DNA from: Platerodrilus igneus
Lineage: Eukaryota; Arthropoda; Insecta; Coleoptera; Lycidae
NCBI GenBank assembly: GCA_036346225.1
Contig: JARFIW010001469.1
Span: forward strand, 5,860,001-5,924,000
DNA: 64,000 nucleotides
Direction: 5' to 3'
Made by a program: the position numbers and the translations under genes. The notes under the pieces are model-generated. The model made no database searches and was not told the DNA's origin. It worked only from the letters and a program-made list of their open reading frames with translations. Shown here piece after piece: positions 1 through 11,436 of this stretch (the stretch's first letter is position 1; the number at the start of each line of letters is the position of its first letter).

Positions 1-502
1 AGATCAAAAATATAGTAACCTAAAAATTATATTTCTTAAAGGAAATTGCCAAACTCTATAGGCGGAATTGACTAATACAGAAACTATTAAAATGAAATAT
101 GATTATAAGCATTTCAAAGAAAAATCACAAGTTTTTAGTGCAGTTACACAAAAGTTAAAGGAGAAATTATATAGGTTATTACTGAAAACAAATACGTAAC
201 TACACAATCGGAAAGCAACATCCAATAGCATATTGATCATATAGAAAGACCTACTTCCATTTGTTACTTTATTGTATTAATGACACAAGTTTTAAGGCTT
301 TCTAAATTAATGTAAAAACAACATTCAACCTTTTATTATGGGCTGACCGCTGAATTCTTTGGATACATAATTAAAATTTGAAAAGTATTTCAAATAAAGT
401 GGGTTTGCACAAATTTAGCTCATATTTTTATGTAGCATATAGATAAGTTTTATTATAAATCGGTAGTTACTACTTTAATGAACAAATATATCAAATACAA
501 AC
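1..502. other. No gene seen; downstream intron of GIGYF-like gene
   Basis: AT-rich sequence beyond the splice donor of the exon ending at 503 (minus-strand gene). I see no coding segment, repeat or mobile-element signature. It is most simply the start of the next intron of the host gene. Confidence 0.5.
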
Positions 503-857
503 CTTAGCTAATCTTTCTTGTTCCTCCTGTTGAATTTCAACCAATGATTTAATACTTTTACTATCCGTAGGTTTTTTACTCCAATTTAGCTGCATTACCT
601 GTTTCTCCATTGCACTAAGTTCTTGTTGAATCAATTGAGCCCTTTGTTGCTGTATAGCTACTTGTTCCGCCCGTTTTTCACGTTCAGCTCTTTGAATTTC
701 AGTTAAACTTAATTCAGGTGTTAAATTCGATTGACTCCAAGGTGCAATACGTTGAGCAGCTTTGTGAGATAAGTCAATTTCCTGTTGTTGCTGTCGCTGC
801 AGCGCTGCTTCCATTTGTTTCATACGAAACTGTTCTTCCTTTTCTTTTAATTCATTT
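503..857 (-). CDS. Gyf: GIGYF-like gene, internal exon (downstream of the giant intron)
   Basis: Internal exon of the minus-strand host gene, read from 857 to 503. The acceptor reads CTTTTCAG just above 857 and the donor after 503 reads AAG|GTTTGT. The frame completes a codon begun in the preceding exon (phase 2) and stays open throughout. The peptide is Gln/Glu/Lys-rich and probably helical. It contains IAPWSQ, then LSLTEIQRAEREKRAEQ and SIKSLVEIQQEEQERLAK. Repeated 'S-L-x-E-I-Q-x-x-E' segments next to an APW motif are, as I recall, typical of the region after the coiled coil in GIGYF proteins. Those proteins pair with 4EHP to repress translation. The GYF domain itself is not in this window and should lie upstream, beyond 64000. 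Family assignment is from memory of motifs, not from a search. Confidence 0.8.
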
Positions 858-1129
858 CTGAAAAGAAAAAGATTTTAAAAATAATATTTGAAATTTGTTT
901 TAAGAACTACACAGTTGTTTAAAAAGAGTTAGTTTATTATTAAGAAAAACAAACTATAACAAAGCTAAAGTGTACGTAACGTAAATCATTCAGCAATGGA
1001 CAGCTAAAGGTACCAATGAACATTCAAATATCACGTCTACTTTTCTTGATGCGTCTGCAAATTGCAATCACACTTTAATGATTTAACACAAAATACAAAT
1101 AAAATTTACCATAAAGTTTAAAAACTTAC
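858..1129 (-). other. Short intron of GIGYF-like gene (272 bp)
   Basis: On the minus strand it begins GTAAGT (1129-1124) and ends TTTTCAG (858-860). It joins a phase-2 exon end to the exon at 857. No mobile element is seen inside. It is about 200 times shorter than the next intron. Confidence 0.8.
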
Positions 1130-1338
1130 TTAACCCTTTCTGCTTCCTCCAATTTTTTCTGTTCTTCCATTTTACGTTTAGCTTCTTCCTCTGCCTTCCT
1201 TTGTTCTTTAAGTCTTCTTTTCTCTTCTAATTCACGTAAACGCTTTTCCTCGGCTTCCTTTTTTGCTTTTTCTAATTCTCTCCTGACACGCTCTTCTTCT
1301 TTTCTCCGTTTCTCTTCTGCCATTTTCTTTTCAGCTTC
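1130..1338 (-). CDS. Gyf: GIGYF-like gene, coiled-coil exon
   Basis: Internal exon read from 1338 to 1130 on the minus strand. The acceptor is CTATAG before codon GAA at 1338, and the donor is TTAA|GTAAGT. It starts in phase 0, matching the phase-0 donor at 58149, and ends in phase 2, matching the next exon. The whole exon encodes an uninterrupted Glu/Lys/Arg-rich segment (for example EEKRRKEEERVRRELEKA), a single long charged helix. The same composition begins at the end of the upstream exon (58149-58475), so the two form one coiled coil split by the 56.8-kb intron. GIGYF proteins carry such a helix C-terminal to the GYF domain. Charged helices occur in many proteins, so the identity rests on the neighbouring exons. 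Confidence 0.8.
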
Positions 1339-2392
1339 CTATAGATATGAAATATAGAATAAATGAATCTTAGTTATGACAAATGTCTGCATCACTAAAG
1401 CAATTCTTGATAAAAAGAAGAGTTGCCTAGTGTATACTATTAATTTAAATAAGATATTTAATAATGAGATATATATTTATGAAGAAGTTCGTTTAAAAAA
1501 GGTTTAATACAAGATTGTCCGGCACCAATATTAATTATAATGTACAAAGTTAGCAACACTCTTTCTATAACGTATATTTCGTTACTTCATTACTCATAAT
1601 TTGTCGAAACTATCATTTTATTATTCTAAAACAAGGGTAAGCATTATTTTAAAAGTGTATAAACTAATGTACAAAATCAATAAACTGAATATCATTCAAA
1701 GTACCTGCTTGATACTCAACTGTGTGGTACAGTTCAAGATGTATATAGTAAGGCGGACTACAAAAATTCAAGGTCTACTTTGGCTACCATATGGGAAGTA
1801 TTATATGAAAAATAAATTTACTACGGAAATAAACGTGCATGTACTAAGTACTTTCACCTTCAAGATTGTGAAAATGAATTAAAATGTATGAAATTATATC
1901 TTAACATTATTGTTAATTTATTTTAGCTGTACCATCACTATTTCGTTTCTGTTGACCAAACAAAATTTTTATGCCATTTAATAATCTAACGATACCTAGA
2001 TGTGATGCTAACACGAAGTTATCGTACTGATATACAATTACAAATATTTATTTAGTAGTAAACATTGGTCTAAGTGTCAAATTTTAACAGCAACTAAAAT
2101 TCACATAACAAAACATATATTCCTACATCTTTGACCAACACAAATTTCTCTATTTATAAGGAATTTATAACAAAAATTTTAAATTCGCAGGCAGGGTGAT
2201 GTGGTTCCCGCACAAACACATAGAGAAGAAGTGCCATCCTTGTGTATAAATTTACGCCAACAGAATGCCTGCCACCAATAGAGGGCGATTGAATAACTCG
2301 CCTGCAGACAAATAAATTCTTCTAAACAAACAGCTACCTATATTTCTGTTAATTTTATTTTAGTTACAATATGTAGTTGCCTACCTGCCACC
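1339..2392. other. Intronic sequence, no gene recognised
   Basis: AT-rich sequence with only short chance ORFs. One 93-codon ORF at 1601-1882 has no recognisable motif and biased low-complexity composition. The stretch from about 2190 to 2330 is less AT-rich, but I see no known terminus there. Confidence 0.4.
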
Positions 2393-2548
2393 AACAGATG
2401 GCTAGAAACTATATTCGCGACGTGATATTATAGCCTTATAGGGTCGTGAGTGCAATTGGAATGTAGAATAAACAGATGGCTAGAAACTATATTCGCGACG
2501 TGATATTATAGCCTTATAGGGTCGTGAGTGCAATTGGAATGTAGAATA
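2393..2548 (+). repeat. Perfect 78-bp tandem duplication
   Basis: The block 2393-2470, starting aacagatggctagaaactat, is repeated at once at 2471-2548. The copies look identical by eye. The block lies about 330 bp upstream of the first P-element exon, so it may belong to that element's 5' region or to flanking DNA. Identity between the copies implies a recent duplication or assembly-level slippage. Confidence 0.9.
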
Positions 2549-2877
2549 ATTGGCAGGCAAGCTAATCGGTTGGTTACGTTTGGGACCGGTCGGTCGGGTT
2601 CAGACTTCCCAGTTTCGCGCTACCACTGCCAAATAATTAGTACAATACCTTGTTTTATGTTCATCGTTCAGGTGTTCTGGGATAGTGTTTTGACCTTGTA
2701 CTTCCTGAGCAGTGTAGTTTTGAATATCAATTTAAAAGACAATATTGAATTAGACAATCCAGGAGCATGTATGTGTAAATAATAATATAGGAATAGAATA
2801 ATCGTGTGCAAACATTAGCAGTTTTAGTGTAAATAGTGTATCGATACTCTAACCACAGTGTAATTAAACAATATAAA

Positions 2878-2989
2878 ATGGTTATAACTTGTGAAAGGTG
2901 TAAGAAATTCCGGATTAAATTCCCGGAAATACATTTATTTCGATTTCCTAAAGATGATGATGTGCGTGAAAAATAGATAATAAATTCAG
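2878..2989 (+). pseudogene. P-element transposase exon 1, N-terminal half of THAP finger
   Basis: The ATG at 2878 opens a peptide with CERCKKF followed by HLFRFPKDD. This is the paired Cys and 'H-x-F-x-F-P' start of a THAP zinc finger. After REK the frame meets TAG where THAP fingers keep a conserved Trp, so a TGG-to-TAG change is the simplest reading. A good donor, TTCAG|GTATGT, follows at 2989/2990. The stop inactivates this exon unless it is read through. Confidence 0.75.
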
Positions 2990-3321
2990 GTATGTATGTA
3001 TAATTATTTTCATAGATTAAGATAAAAATCCTCGCTTTCTGCATAAAATTAATTTCCGTTTAGGCCCCCAAAGACATAGACAAATATCCGTGTGCATCAA
3101 TGCATTTTTAAAATTGCGCATTTAGCAACGTACATATTCTCTCCATAAAATTCTTTATGAAATATAACAAAAGATGTTCAGTTCAACCTGTCACTGTAAA
3201 TATTTTTAGTAAAATTCCAAGTGAAATTGCAAAATATTTAAATTTCGAAAACCCAATGCTCGATCGTAGAAAAAGATCTTTTTAACATCACTCAAAATAT
3301 GTATTCGTACAATTTAAAATC

Positions 3322-3600
3322 CGATTTTTCAAAAAGTATATGGGGGCCATGATTTGCCATTAATAGTAACGATTATTAAGGCATAGTACACACACCATCC
3401 AATAATCGAGAAAGGCACGCCACTATAACATGTTAAAAAAACTTCAAATGCCATTCCGAATATCATGTAGTTTACGTAGACTTTGAAATTCGATTTTTCA
3501 AGAAGTACAGAGAGGATCATAGTTCACCATTAATAATAATTGATTGTTAGGGCATGCATAGTGCACATATTAACCAAAAATTGAGAAACACATTTTAGTA
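3322..3600 (+). repeat. Diverged direct repeat, offset about 169 bp, in P-element intron
   Basis: The segment beginning cgatttttc at 3322 recurs at 3491. Matching stretches follow (ccattaatagtaa / ccattaataataa, and a late aatcgagaaa / aaattgagaaa). The copies are clearly related but diverged. They lie in the intron between the two THAP exons. No function is apparent. Confidence 0.6.
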
Positions 3601-3624
3601 ACAAATTAACTATGGCCTTTTCAG

Positions 3625-3898
3625 GAAAGGTTCACCTCTTCAACTTGGAACCAAAGCAACTTTTCAACAAATATCTTTGTCAGAACCATTTGTTGATGCA
3701 TCATTTAAGGATCCTAAAAAAGACATGCTTTACTACGAGGAGCTGTACCCCGCTGTGTTAGTAAGGATGTTTCGCCAAATGCTGATGAAGAATTTAATTT
3801 ATATAATCTTCCAAGTACTTCTGGTATTATAACATCTCCTGTTGTTTTAAAAGTAAAAACACCTACAAAAACTTATGAACGGAGAACTATCCTTCACA
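3625..3898 (+). pseudogene. P-element transposase exon 2, C-terminal half of THAP finger
   Basis: The acceptor TTTTCAG ends at 3624 and a GTAAGT donor starts at 3899. One frame encodes YLCQNH, the second Cys/His pair of a THAP finger. Shortly after, another frame encodes AVP, the motif that closes THAP domains, followed by a Ser/Asp-rich linker. The frame change between the two shows a frameshift at about 3660-3735. Confidence 0.7.
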
Positions 3899-4255
3899 GT
3901 AAGTATAAATAGAGACATTAGTTCAGAACAGAATATATTCACATTTTATCTAAACGACTTATATTAAAAGGTGAATATTAGAGTATCATTAAAAATTTAC
4001 CGAATCTAATATTTAATGTGTCGCAATGTCTATACCTAAATAACAAATTTGTTACACCTTGTCAGTTGCTACTTTACTTATTCTGAAATAGTCGTTAGTA
4101 AAATATTATTTGGGTATTGATACTGTAGCTTAAGTTGTATTTTGTGTAATAAGAAATATTAGCGTAAAATGTGAATTTCTTTTTAGCGCTGAAGGCGACA
4201 TTTCATTAAATATAGTTCGGTTAGTTTATTTAGTCACACCATGTTTACTTTTTAG

Positions 4256-5127
4256 GATTGCCGCAAAGATTGGAAGTTGAAAGTCCTGTTACAGAAAATG
4301 ATAACCTTATTCAGAAAGTGATTGATATGCCAATCGACGAGAAGAATGTTTGTAAACGAAAGTTGTTGTTTGAAGATACACCAAAGAACAAAAAATTAAT
4401 TTCAGAACAAACAAAAAACCTTAAGCTAAAACGAGAACAACTGGCAAGATCAAAAAGAAAGATAATAGATTTGAAACTTCGGATTAAATGTACAGAATGT
4501 CATACAGAACCATCAATTTAACTCCACATCTTCAAAAACATTAGCTTTAATGCAGTTTAAAACCAAAAAAAGGCAATGGACAGCTGCTGAGAAAAGATTT
4601 TCAATGATGACCTTTTGTAAATCTCCTACCACTTACAACTTCCTCAGAGCAAAAGGAGTTGTATTACCTGGTTCTTCTATTATTCGACATTGGATTGGTT
4701 CTTCAAAATTTACTCCTGGATTATGTAAACCATTTTTGAATTAAATTAAGTTAAAGTTTGATGACAAGTCCGATCTAGAGAGAGCAGTTGTGCTTTGCTT
4801 TGACGAAATGTCACTGAAAGAAAATATTGAATTTTCAAAAGATATGGATTTTATAAGAGGTTATGAAGACATAGGTCATTTGGGAAGAACAAATAATACA
4901 GCAAAACATGCCCTTGTCTTTATGGTAAGAGGGTTATATTCTACTTGGAAGCTACCGTTTAGTTACTTTTTAACACATAATGGAATGAAAGGCAGTAATT
5001 TATATCTATTAATTATGGAACATGTGGAAATATTATTTCAATGTGGCCTAATACCAAAGGCATGTGTGTGTGATCAAGGTAGTAATAATCGCAGTGCTCT
5101 GAAAAAGTTGAAAGTAACCGCAGAAGC
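4256..5127 (+). pseudogene. P-element transposase exon 3: leucine-zipper-like coil and RNase-H-like core, first part
   Basis: The acceptor TTTTTAG ends at 4255. A charged coil comes first (NLKLKREQLARSKRKIIDLK), as in P transposases. Next comes a segment with FLRAKGVVLPGSSIIRHW, then the catalytic core with VLCFDEMSLK (first acidic residue) and ACVCDQGSNNR (second). The reading frame breaks near 4521-4550 and has a stop at 4742. The exon is cut at 5127 by insertion of Gypsy-1, whose AAGC target duplication is 5124-5127. The reading resumes after 13775. Confidence 0.85.
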
Positions 5128-5815
5128 TGCTACACTTCGTTTACAGTTTTACCTGGTCGGTAATGCAGTTAACAAAATGTTACGCTTAGATTCTGGTACA
5201 TTGAAATGGCGATAGATGGCTCTTAAAAGCCGGTAATACAATTACCAAAGTTCATAAGATACACATGACGTCACTGATAATTTATATTGCGCCATAATTA
5301 AGAGAAGGTACATAAAATTTAAACAATAAAAATTAGATAATCTACTCACGTGAAGGATCCGCTAACCGGCAGGAAATCACGCCACGGTAACCTCGGCATC
5401 GCTGCTGGTAGAGTTGGACATCCAAATTATCTCGGGTCATGGGATGCTCCAGGGTCATCTCCGTTCCTATATGCAGTGGAAGACGGGAATAGGAAATTAA
5501 GGAAAGATACTCAAGATAAGGAAATCTACATAATAAGATAACACGACACCCGGCATGACTGTTCACTTCAAAGTTCGGCGTAAAAAGCCACGTTTCCGCG
5601 AGAACCATGGAACTCCCTACTCTTTTGTAGCATTGCCTTACCCTATGGGGATAATTCACACTTGCCAATTGCACTATTGTGACGTGCGGAAGCCCCGCCC
5701 AGTTCATTTAAAAATGTTCGCGCGTCTTGCGTATTTAAAATTATGGCGGAAGCTTCCGCACATTAAAAACTGAACTAAAACAATGTTTAAGTGCAAATTC
5801 AGTTTGCACGTAACA
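5128..5815 (-). repeat. Gypsy-1 3' LTR (left copy)
   Basis: 688 bp, from TGCTACACTTCG to GCACGTAACA on the plus strand, matched by the copy at 13095-13771. The copies differ mainly by short indels clustered in the second half. The left copy keeps the longer forms. The inner edge at 5816 lacks a clear polypurine tract on the element strand. Confidence 0.93.
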
Positions 5816-7919
5816 ATCGCGACAAAGCCACAAAAGAAAAACTTAAAAAGAAAAGTCTGTTAGCACAGTAACAGCTTAAAATCTAAGTCCTTACTACCCT
5901 ACATAAACCCTAACTTAAAACCTACAAAATGTTTATATAAGGCGCCACCTGGTTTTTCGACCGATAGCACGTCTACCAAGTACCAGGAAACGGAATAGGT
6001 AGCCCGATAGTCTTTGACTACACTACTTACCGACAGCACAAATTTGTCGGGGAGCATGAAACACTGCTTAAACTAACACGGGTGCGACAAGTCGCCTAAC
6101 CTATCTAAACCTATCTAAACTTATTTAACTAAAGCTAACATATAGTTCTTATATGCAAACACACATGAGTGTCGCATCAAACTATTCTTCTTTTTGGCAA
6201 GAAGTGCCCAAATTTAAAAAGTTCATGAGAGTCGTCACTTGCACTCTAGCAAATTTTGTTTCTGGTACTTTGGTTTCCTCCGATGCACATTTAACTTGTC
6301 CATGACACAGTTGTGAATCCACAAATTTACCAAAAGTACCGCCTACTAAATCCTTATATGCTAACCTGACAAATTACATTTCTAAATCGGGTTAGCTTTT
6401 CACTTAAATTTCAGAAAGATAATTCCACGTCTGGTCATATATACCACACGTTAGGACGATAAAAGATAAGATAAGATCTCAAATTGATGTTAAAGATAAT
6501 AGATAAGGTAAAGATATTAAGCTTAAGTTGTTATCCTCAAAGGTAATGAATAAGATAACGGTATTAAGCTTTAGTTATTATTTGAGATACTCGATAAGAT
6601 AACACGATATTAAGTTAAAGTGATTATAAGAGATAGTAGGTAACATGAATTTAAACAGAAGTTATTGCTCAAGATAACCGGTAAGATAACGCGACATAAC
6701 TCGAAGTTATTCCTAACGGTAGTCGGTAAGATAACGATAAATTAAACCAAAGTTATTACTAACGGTAATCGGTAAGATAACGATACTAAACTAAGGTTAT
6801 TACCAAAGGTAATCAATAAGATAACGATATTAAACCTAAAGGTATTGTCAAAGATAATAAAGAAGACAAAGATATTGGCCTAGTTATTACCCAAGACAAT
6901 GATAACAACAAAGAGTGGCTCCAGTAGAGCCGTTTAAATGGGATTGACCTATAAAACACAGCGCAGTCTGAAGGACCACCTGCGATATTAATCCGACAAG
7001 ATAAGATATACACATTTTAAAATTCACTAGACTCCTAAGAGAACTAGTACGATAATTTTCCTAACGAGTGCTTCGACTACGATAAGAAAATCAGACAAAG
7101 ATAGACACGACAACTTAAAAGTATCTTCACAGATACAAACACACAAAACAAACTGTTTTAAGGTAGTTTTTAAATCGGTAGCACCCTAAACACACAAAAT
7201 GCCCAATTATAAGCAGTTAAATACAGATACACTGTCCCCATATGCTAAAACAACCGAGAATTTAATAAGATAACAATAAGCAGCGATAGCGTCTCACCAC
7301 AAAGTTCAATAAAAAATAACGAAAAAAGTTTATAAGTTATGTAGATTTAGTAGAAAAGGAAGGAATAATGTTGTAGTATAATGATGTAGTATAATGTGGG
7401 CGATTGCAATAATTCAGAGGAAAACACACGGAATAGATAATCCTAGTTCTTGCAACTGCGAATATGAACTATTTCTTTCAATGGCATAGATCGCGTGTCC
7501 TATGTGAGCCCAAAGAAGAAAGCATTCACTCAACATCAGCTAAAACCAGTCATAAAAATTCAATGGGTTATTTCAACCAAAGTTACGACAATTACCTTTC
7601 ATTTAAACCATATAAGAGAAATACTAAAGACCGAACAATATGTAGTAGGAAAATTTCAAGGGTTAATTAAATGAAACGACAGAGCTATATTGGGGGGGTG
7701 TAGAGGATGAAGTGATATATATCTAACGGTATGGTGAAGGAAAAGTCAACCAGAAGAAAAAGATAGCTAAATTAAGGTAAGTAAAGTTAACGTGTAAGAA
7801 ATTATATACTATATGAGAGAAGGAATAAGTAATTAAAGATACTAATTGAGGGTGAGAACAAAAATATTAGGTAAATCGTGAGGAGAATGGGCGTGAAAAA
7901 CTTAATTAGCATTTGGGTC
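5816..7919 (-). other. Gypsy-1 non-coding region between integrase and 3' LTR
   Basis: About 2 kb without a credible ORF. Integrase similarity ends near 7920 and the 3' LTR begins at 5815. It holds the GATAA-rich tandem array (6489-6905). An env gene could once have been here, but no signal peptide, furin-like site or membrane segment is evident, so I do not call one. Confidence 0.6.
6489..6905 (+). repeat. Degenerate 44-48-bp tandem repeat with GATAA cores, 9-10 units
   Basis: Units share a core like cggtaagataacgata, an A-rich middle and an end like aagttattaccaaag. Clear unit starts lie near 6541, 6587, 6719, 6765 and 6809. Most units hold one or two GATAA motifs. The array sits in the untranslated region of Gypsy-1. 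Gypsy of Drosophila carries a regulatory (insulator) array in an untranslated region too, but the sequence here is unrelated and any regulatory role is inference. Confidence 0.75.
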
Positions 7920-8991
7920 GGCAGAGAATGGCTTAAGGTCTTTAATATGCCACCTGCCTTGGCGTTTCCTTCAGTATCCTGAAGTTCATAGATAAGGGGA
8001 CTAATAACACGTGTGACTTTACAAAGAATGAATTTAGGGCCAATTTTGAAGAAAATTTCTTAGATGCATCCGATAAGACATAGTTCTTTTTCCAAACTTG
8101 TTCGCCCAAGGCAAAGGAAATATTTCGCTTACGAAGTTATAATGGTCCTTACTCTTTTCGTAAGCTTTTAACAAATTTTTCTAACGTCGTTAAAGATAGA
8201 AGGTAGTGACTGTTGGTCCTTGTCCCAACGTACTTTATCGTCAAATTCAATTACGTTAGTATCGTCAGGCACTAAACCATAGTAACTCCCATCGATTGGG
8301 GTATATCTTCCAAAACAAGAAAAGACGGAGTGAATTGGGTTGCTTCGTGTTTAGATGTACGCAAAGCTTGAGCAATTTCAAAGATATGTTCATCCCATGT
8401 AGTATGGTCTGAATCAATATAAGACGAGATAGCGGTAATTAACACTCGATTTACTCTCTCGGTAGGGTTTACTTGGGGTGATATTTTGCGTTAAACCAAA
8501 TTTTTGTACTTTGTAACTTTTAACGAAATTCTGAAAATCTTTAGAGATAAATTGTGCACCATTGTCACAAAGAATAATCTGGGGACACCAAAGATAAGAA
8601 AGACATTCTGTTCTAGGAATTTAATTATTGCAGCGGAGGTAGCTTTACGTAAGGGTTGCACCATAACAAATTTAGAAAACCAATCGGTAACAACTAAAAG
8701 ATATTGATTACCTCTTCTCGATCGAGGAGAGGTCCTAATAAGTCAAGCGATATTAATTGAAAGGGATAAGATACACGCTTAAAGTTACCCATTAAACCAG
8801 GGCGGCGTCTTGTGAACTCTTATGAGAACCACAAATTTTGCAGCTTTTAATGTAGCGACAAACAGATTGCTTAAGTGTGGGCCAGTAATACAATTCAGAT
8901 ATTTTCGCAGAGTTTTTGTAACACCAAGGTGTGCAGCTAAGGGATCGTCGTGACATAATTTGAGCACCTCACTGCGATTTGCAGTGGGCAC
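7920..8991 (-). pseudogene. Gypsy-1 integrase (broken)
   Basis: On the minus strand the zinc-binding start appears at 8991-8785 (HDDPLAAHLGVTKTL, the first His pair of an HHCC module). The end of the catalytic core is recognisable in other frames, notably NPTERVNRVL near 8440-8470, typical of insect Gypsy integrases. Integrase inserts the cDNA into chromosomal DNA. Multiple frameshifts and stops make this copy non-functional. Confidence 0.75.
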
Positions 8992-9139
8992 AACGAGTTT
9001 CCATTCAGGTATATTCGATATTTTATGTGGGGACGAGGATACAAATTTATACAGTCTATTATTAGTTACTCGAAGGTAGGAAATTTGTCGGGATTATCGG
9101 AAACTTTTCTAATCATATTGAGGTACCAGGTATCCAGAA

Positions 9140-10690
9140 TTAAATTTGGAAGGTTAAGAGAAAAACATCTCGAGATAACGCATCAGGTACGATATTTAAT
9201 TTGCCAGGCCTATGCCTAACGTCAAAAGTAAATTGAGATATACGCAAGTTCCATCTTGCCAAACGACCTGCGGGTTGTTTCAAGTTATTAAGCCAAGTGA
9301 GTGCTGCACAATCAGTGATTACGGTAAAGTGTGTACCTTCGACATATCCTCTAAATTTCTCGATGCCAAAGATAACACCCAATAGTTCTCGCTCGGTAGC
9401 AGAGTATTTTTGTTCGGCAGAAGTTAAGGCACGGCTCGCATAAGCGATTGGATGTTCTAAACCATTGTTTACCTGGAACAACATTGCACCTAACCCAGTA
9501 AGTGAGGCATCGGTTTGTATATAAAACTTATCATCGAAATTTGGAGAGATTAAGATAGGTGCTGAAGTGATTAGTGTTTTAATTTGTTCGAAAGCCTGTT
9601 GGGATTCTAAATTCCACTCGATAGTTTGGGATTTCTTTTATTTTTAATTAAAGCGGTAATGGGTGCAGATATAGTTGAAAGGTTAGGTAGAAAATGCGAT
9701 AGTAGCTAATCATTCCTATCAAAGCGTTTGATTTCGGTAACAGTTTTGGTGTTTTAAATTTAGTAATAGCATCAACTTTAGCAGGATCGCTCGTAAGCCT
9801 GTCCCATCGACAATAAAACCAAGAAATGTAAGGGATGAACGACAAAATTGAGACTTTTCCCAGTTTATCTTAAAACCTGCTGCATTTAAACGTTCAGCAA
9901 CTTCATCTAATGTGGCGATATGTTCATCGAAAGAACTTGAGATAACTAAGATATCATCTAAAAATACAAAGGCACGTTCTTGATGTAAGATAGGACCTAA
10001 CGTTTGATCCATAGTACGTTGTAAAGTTTGTGGAGCGTTACAGAGACCAAATGGCAAAAAATTATATTCGAAAAGACCTCGGCCTGGGACACAAAAAGCA
10101 GTTTTTGACGAGAAGATAAGTCAAGAGGTATCTGATAAAAAGCTTGTCTTAGGTCGATAGATGAGATAAATTTTGCGTTCGAAGCCTGCTCAAAATTGAG
10201 TCAGTTCTGGGTAGAGGTAGCGTCTGGAACAGTAACAGAATTTAGCTTCCTGCCATCAAAACAAACACGCCATTCGTCATTCTTTTCCGAACTAGCAATA
10301 CGGAGAGGTCCACGGTGAATTTGAAGGAGAGATAACACCAGATACTAACATTTTGTCTATTTCCGCATGTAAATGCTTTTGTAAGGCAGGCGATAAGGGA
10401 TATTGACGTTGCTTAAAGGAAGGGCATCACCTGTGGAGATAACGTGTGTTGCCGTTGTAACACAACCAAGTTCAGAGGTATTAAGTTTGCGAAATTTGTC
10501 GATTGTAGCGTTAAGAGTTACATCTTGGGAGTCAGTAAGAGATTTTGTTAGATATTCCTGTAGATGCACAGGAGTTCGTTTTAATAGAGGTTTGCCATGA
10601 AAAATCCTGAAAGTAAAGTGACAGATTAAAAGTTTACAGAAATCAACGCCCAGTAGAAAAGGATACGCTAATGCAGGGACAATCAAAATA
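9140..10690 (-). pseudogene. Gypsy-1 reverse transcriptase and RNase H (broken)
   Basis: The N-terminal part of pol is at 10686-10357. RT motifs occur at 10057-9719: MPFGLCNAPQTLQRTMD, then AFVFLDDILVISSSFDEH (the FLDD active site) and the thumb-proximal LGFIVDGTG. RNase H follows at 9484-9140 with YASRALTSAEQKYSATEREL, VITDCAALTWL and DALSRD. Frames shift several times. RT copies the RNA and RNase H removes it. Confidence 0.88.
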
Positions 10691-10771
10691 AAACATCACG
10701 TTCAAGAGACTCTACACGAATTTTTAACTTAAGGGAACCGGTTACATGTATTTGATTATCGTCAGCTAAAT

Positions 10772-11296
10772 TTATGGAAGTTTTTCAGGAATAATTTGAA
10801 TTTTGATATTTTGTTGAGATAATTGATGTAAACCTTCGTTATTTATAAGAGAACATGAAGAACCTGTATCCAGTAAAGCAATTACATTTAAGGAACCAAT
10901 TGAGATAGATAAGTGTGGACGGTTATCGAAGGGTTTTTTAACAAGTTGTGAAACAGCGGTAGTCTTTTTATGATAAAAGGAATTGACGGTTTGTAACCAC
11001 TTAGACCACTCGGCTGGATTAGTGTAGCATAATTCCTCTAATGAAGGTAAGGTATTTTGTACATTAATAGTAGCGGTATTATTATTAGATAAATTTAATG
11101 ACGGTACAACGTTAGAAGTGGTTTTATAATTTAAATTTATTGGCGTCTGTGTCCGTTGAATGATTGGTGTTGAGGGCGATTTTGGTTTCTTGAGATATTC
11201 ACACCCTGATTTGAAATATCTCGACGGGAGTTTCCGATACGTTAGGATTACAGTTGGTGCAGTTAGATTTGTAGATATTTGAGCGACCACAACCAT
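10772..11296 (-). pseudogene. Gypsy-1 retroviral-type aspartic protease
   Basis: The open frame 11296-10772 has a low-complexity Asn/Thr/Pro linker, then SISIGSLNVIALLDTGSSC, the Asp-Thr-Gly-Ser active-site loop of a retropepsin. It would act as a dimer to process Gag-Pol. It lies between the zinc knuckles and RT, as in other Gypsy elements. Confidence 0.8.
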
Positions 11297-11362
11297 AACA
11301 AAAATATTTTTAGGGTAAGTGCAGACAGTATAGTTATGTCCACTTCGCTTGCAGTTCCAACA
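11258..11362 (-). pseudogene. Gypsy-1 nucleocapsid zinc knuckles
   Basis: The minus-strand frame beginning at 11362 encodes CWNCKRSGHNYTVC, a perfect CX2CX4HX4C knuckle. A second Cys-rich unit follows after a one-base frame break (CYGCGRSNIYKSNC), which has no His. Knuckles of this kind bind genomic RNA. The second unit may have lost its metal-binding His. Confidence 0.8.
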
Positions 11363-11436
11363 GGTAAGTGCGTTATTAGTTACGGTAGAAGGAACGTTAA
11401 GTGTAGATACTTTACGGGAAGGTCGAACTTGGCAAG

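Noticed and set aside
1601..1882. 93-codon plus-strand ORF
   Set aside because: Low-complexity Lys/Ile/Tyr-rich composition typical of AT-rich noise, and antisense to the host gene intron.
5342..5773. ORFs of 63-121 codons on both strands
   Set aside because: They lie wholly inside the Gypsy-1 LTR and are broken in the second LTR copy by indels.
6489..6905. CRISPR-like array
   Set aside because: Units are diverged throughout with no constant repeat and variable spacer division, and the genome is eukaryotic.
5816..7900. env gene in Gypsy-1
   Set aside because: No ORF, signal peptide, cleavage site or membrane segment is visible in either frame set.
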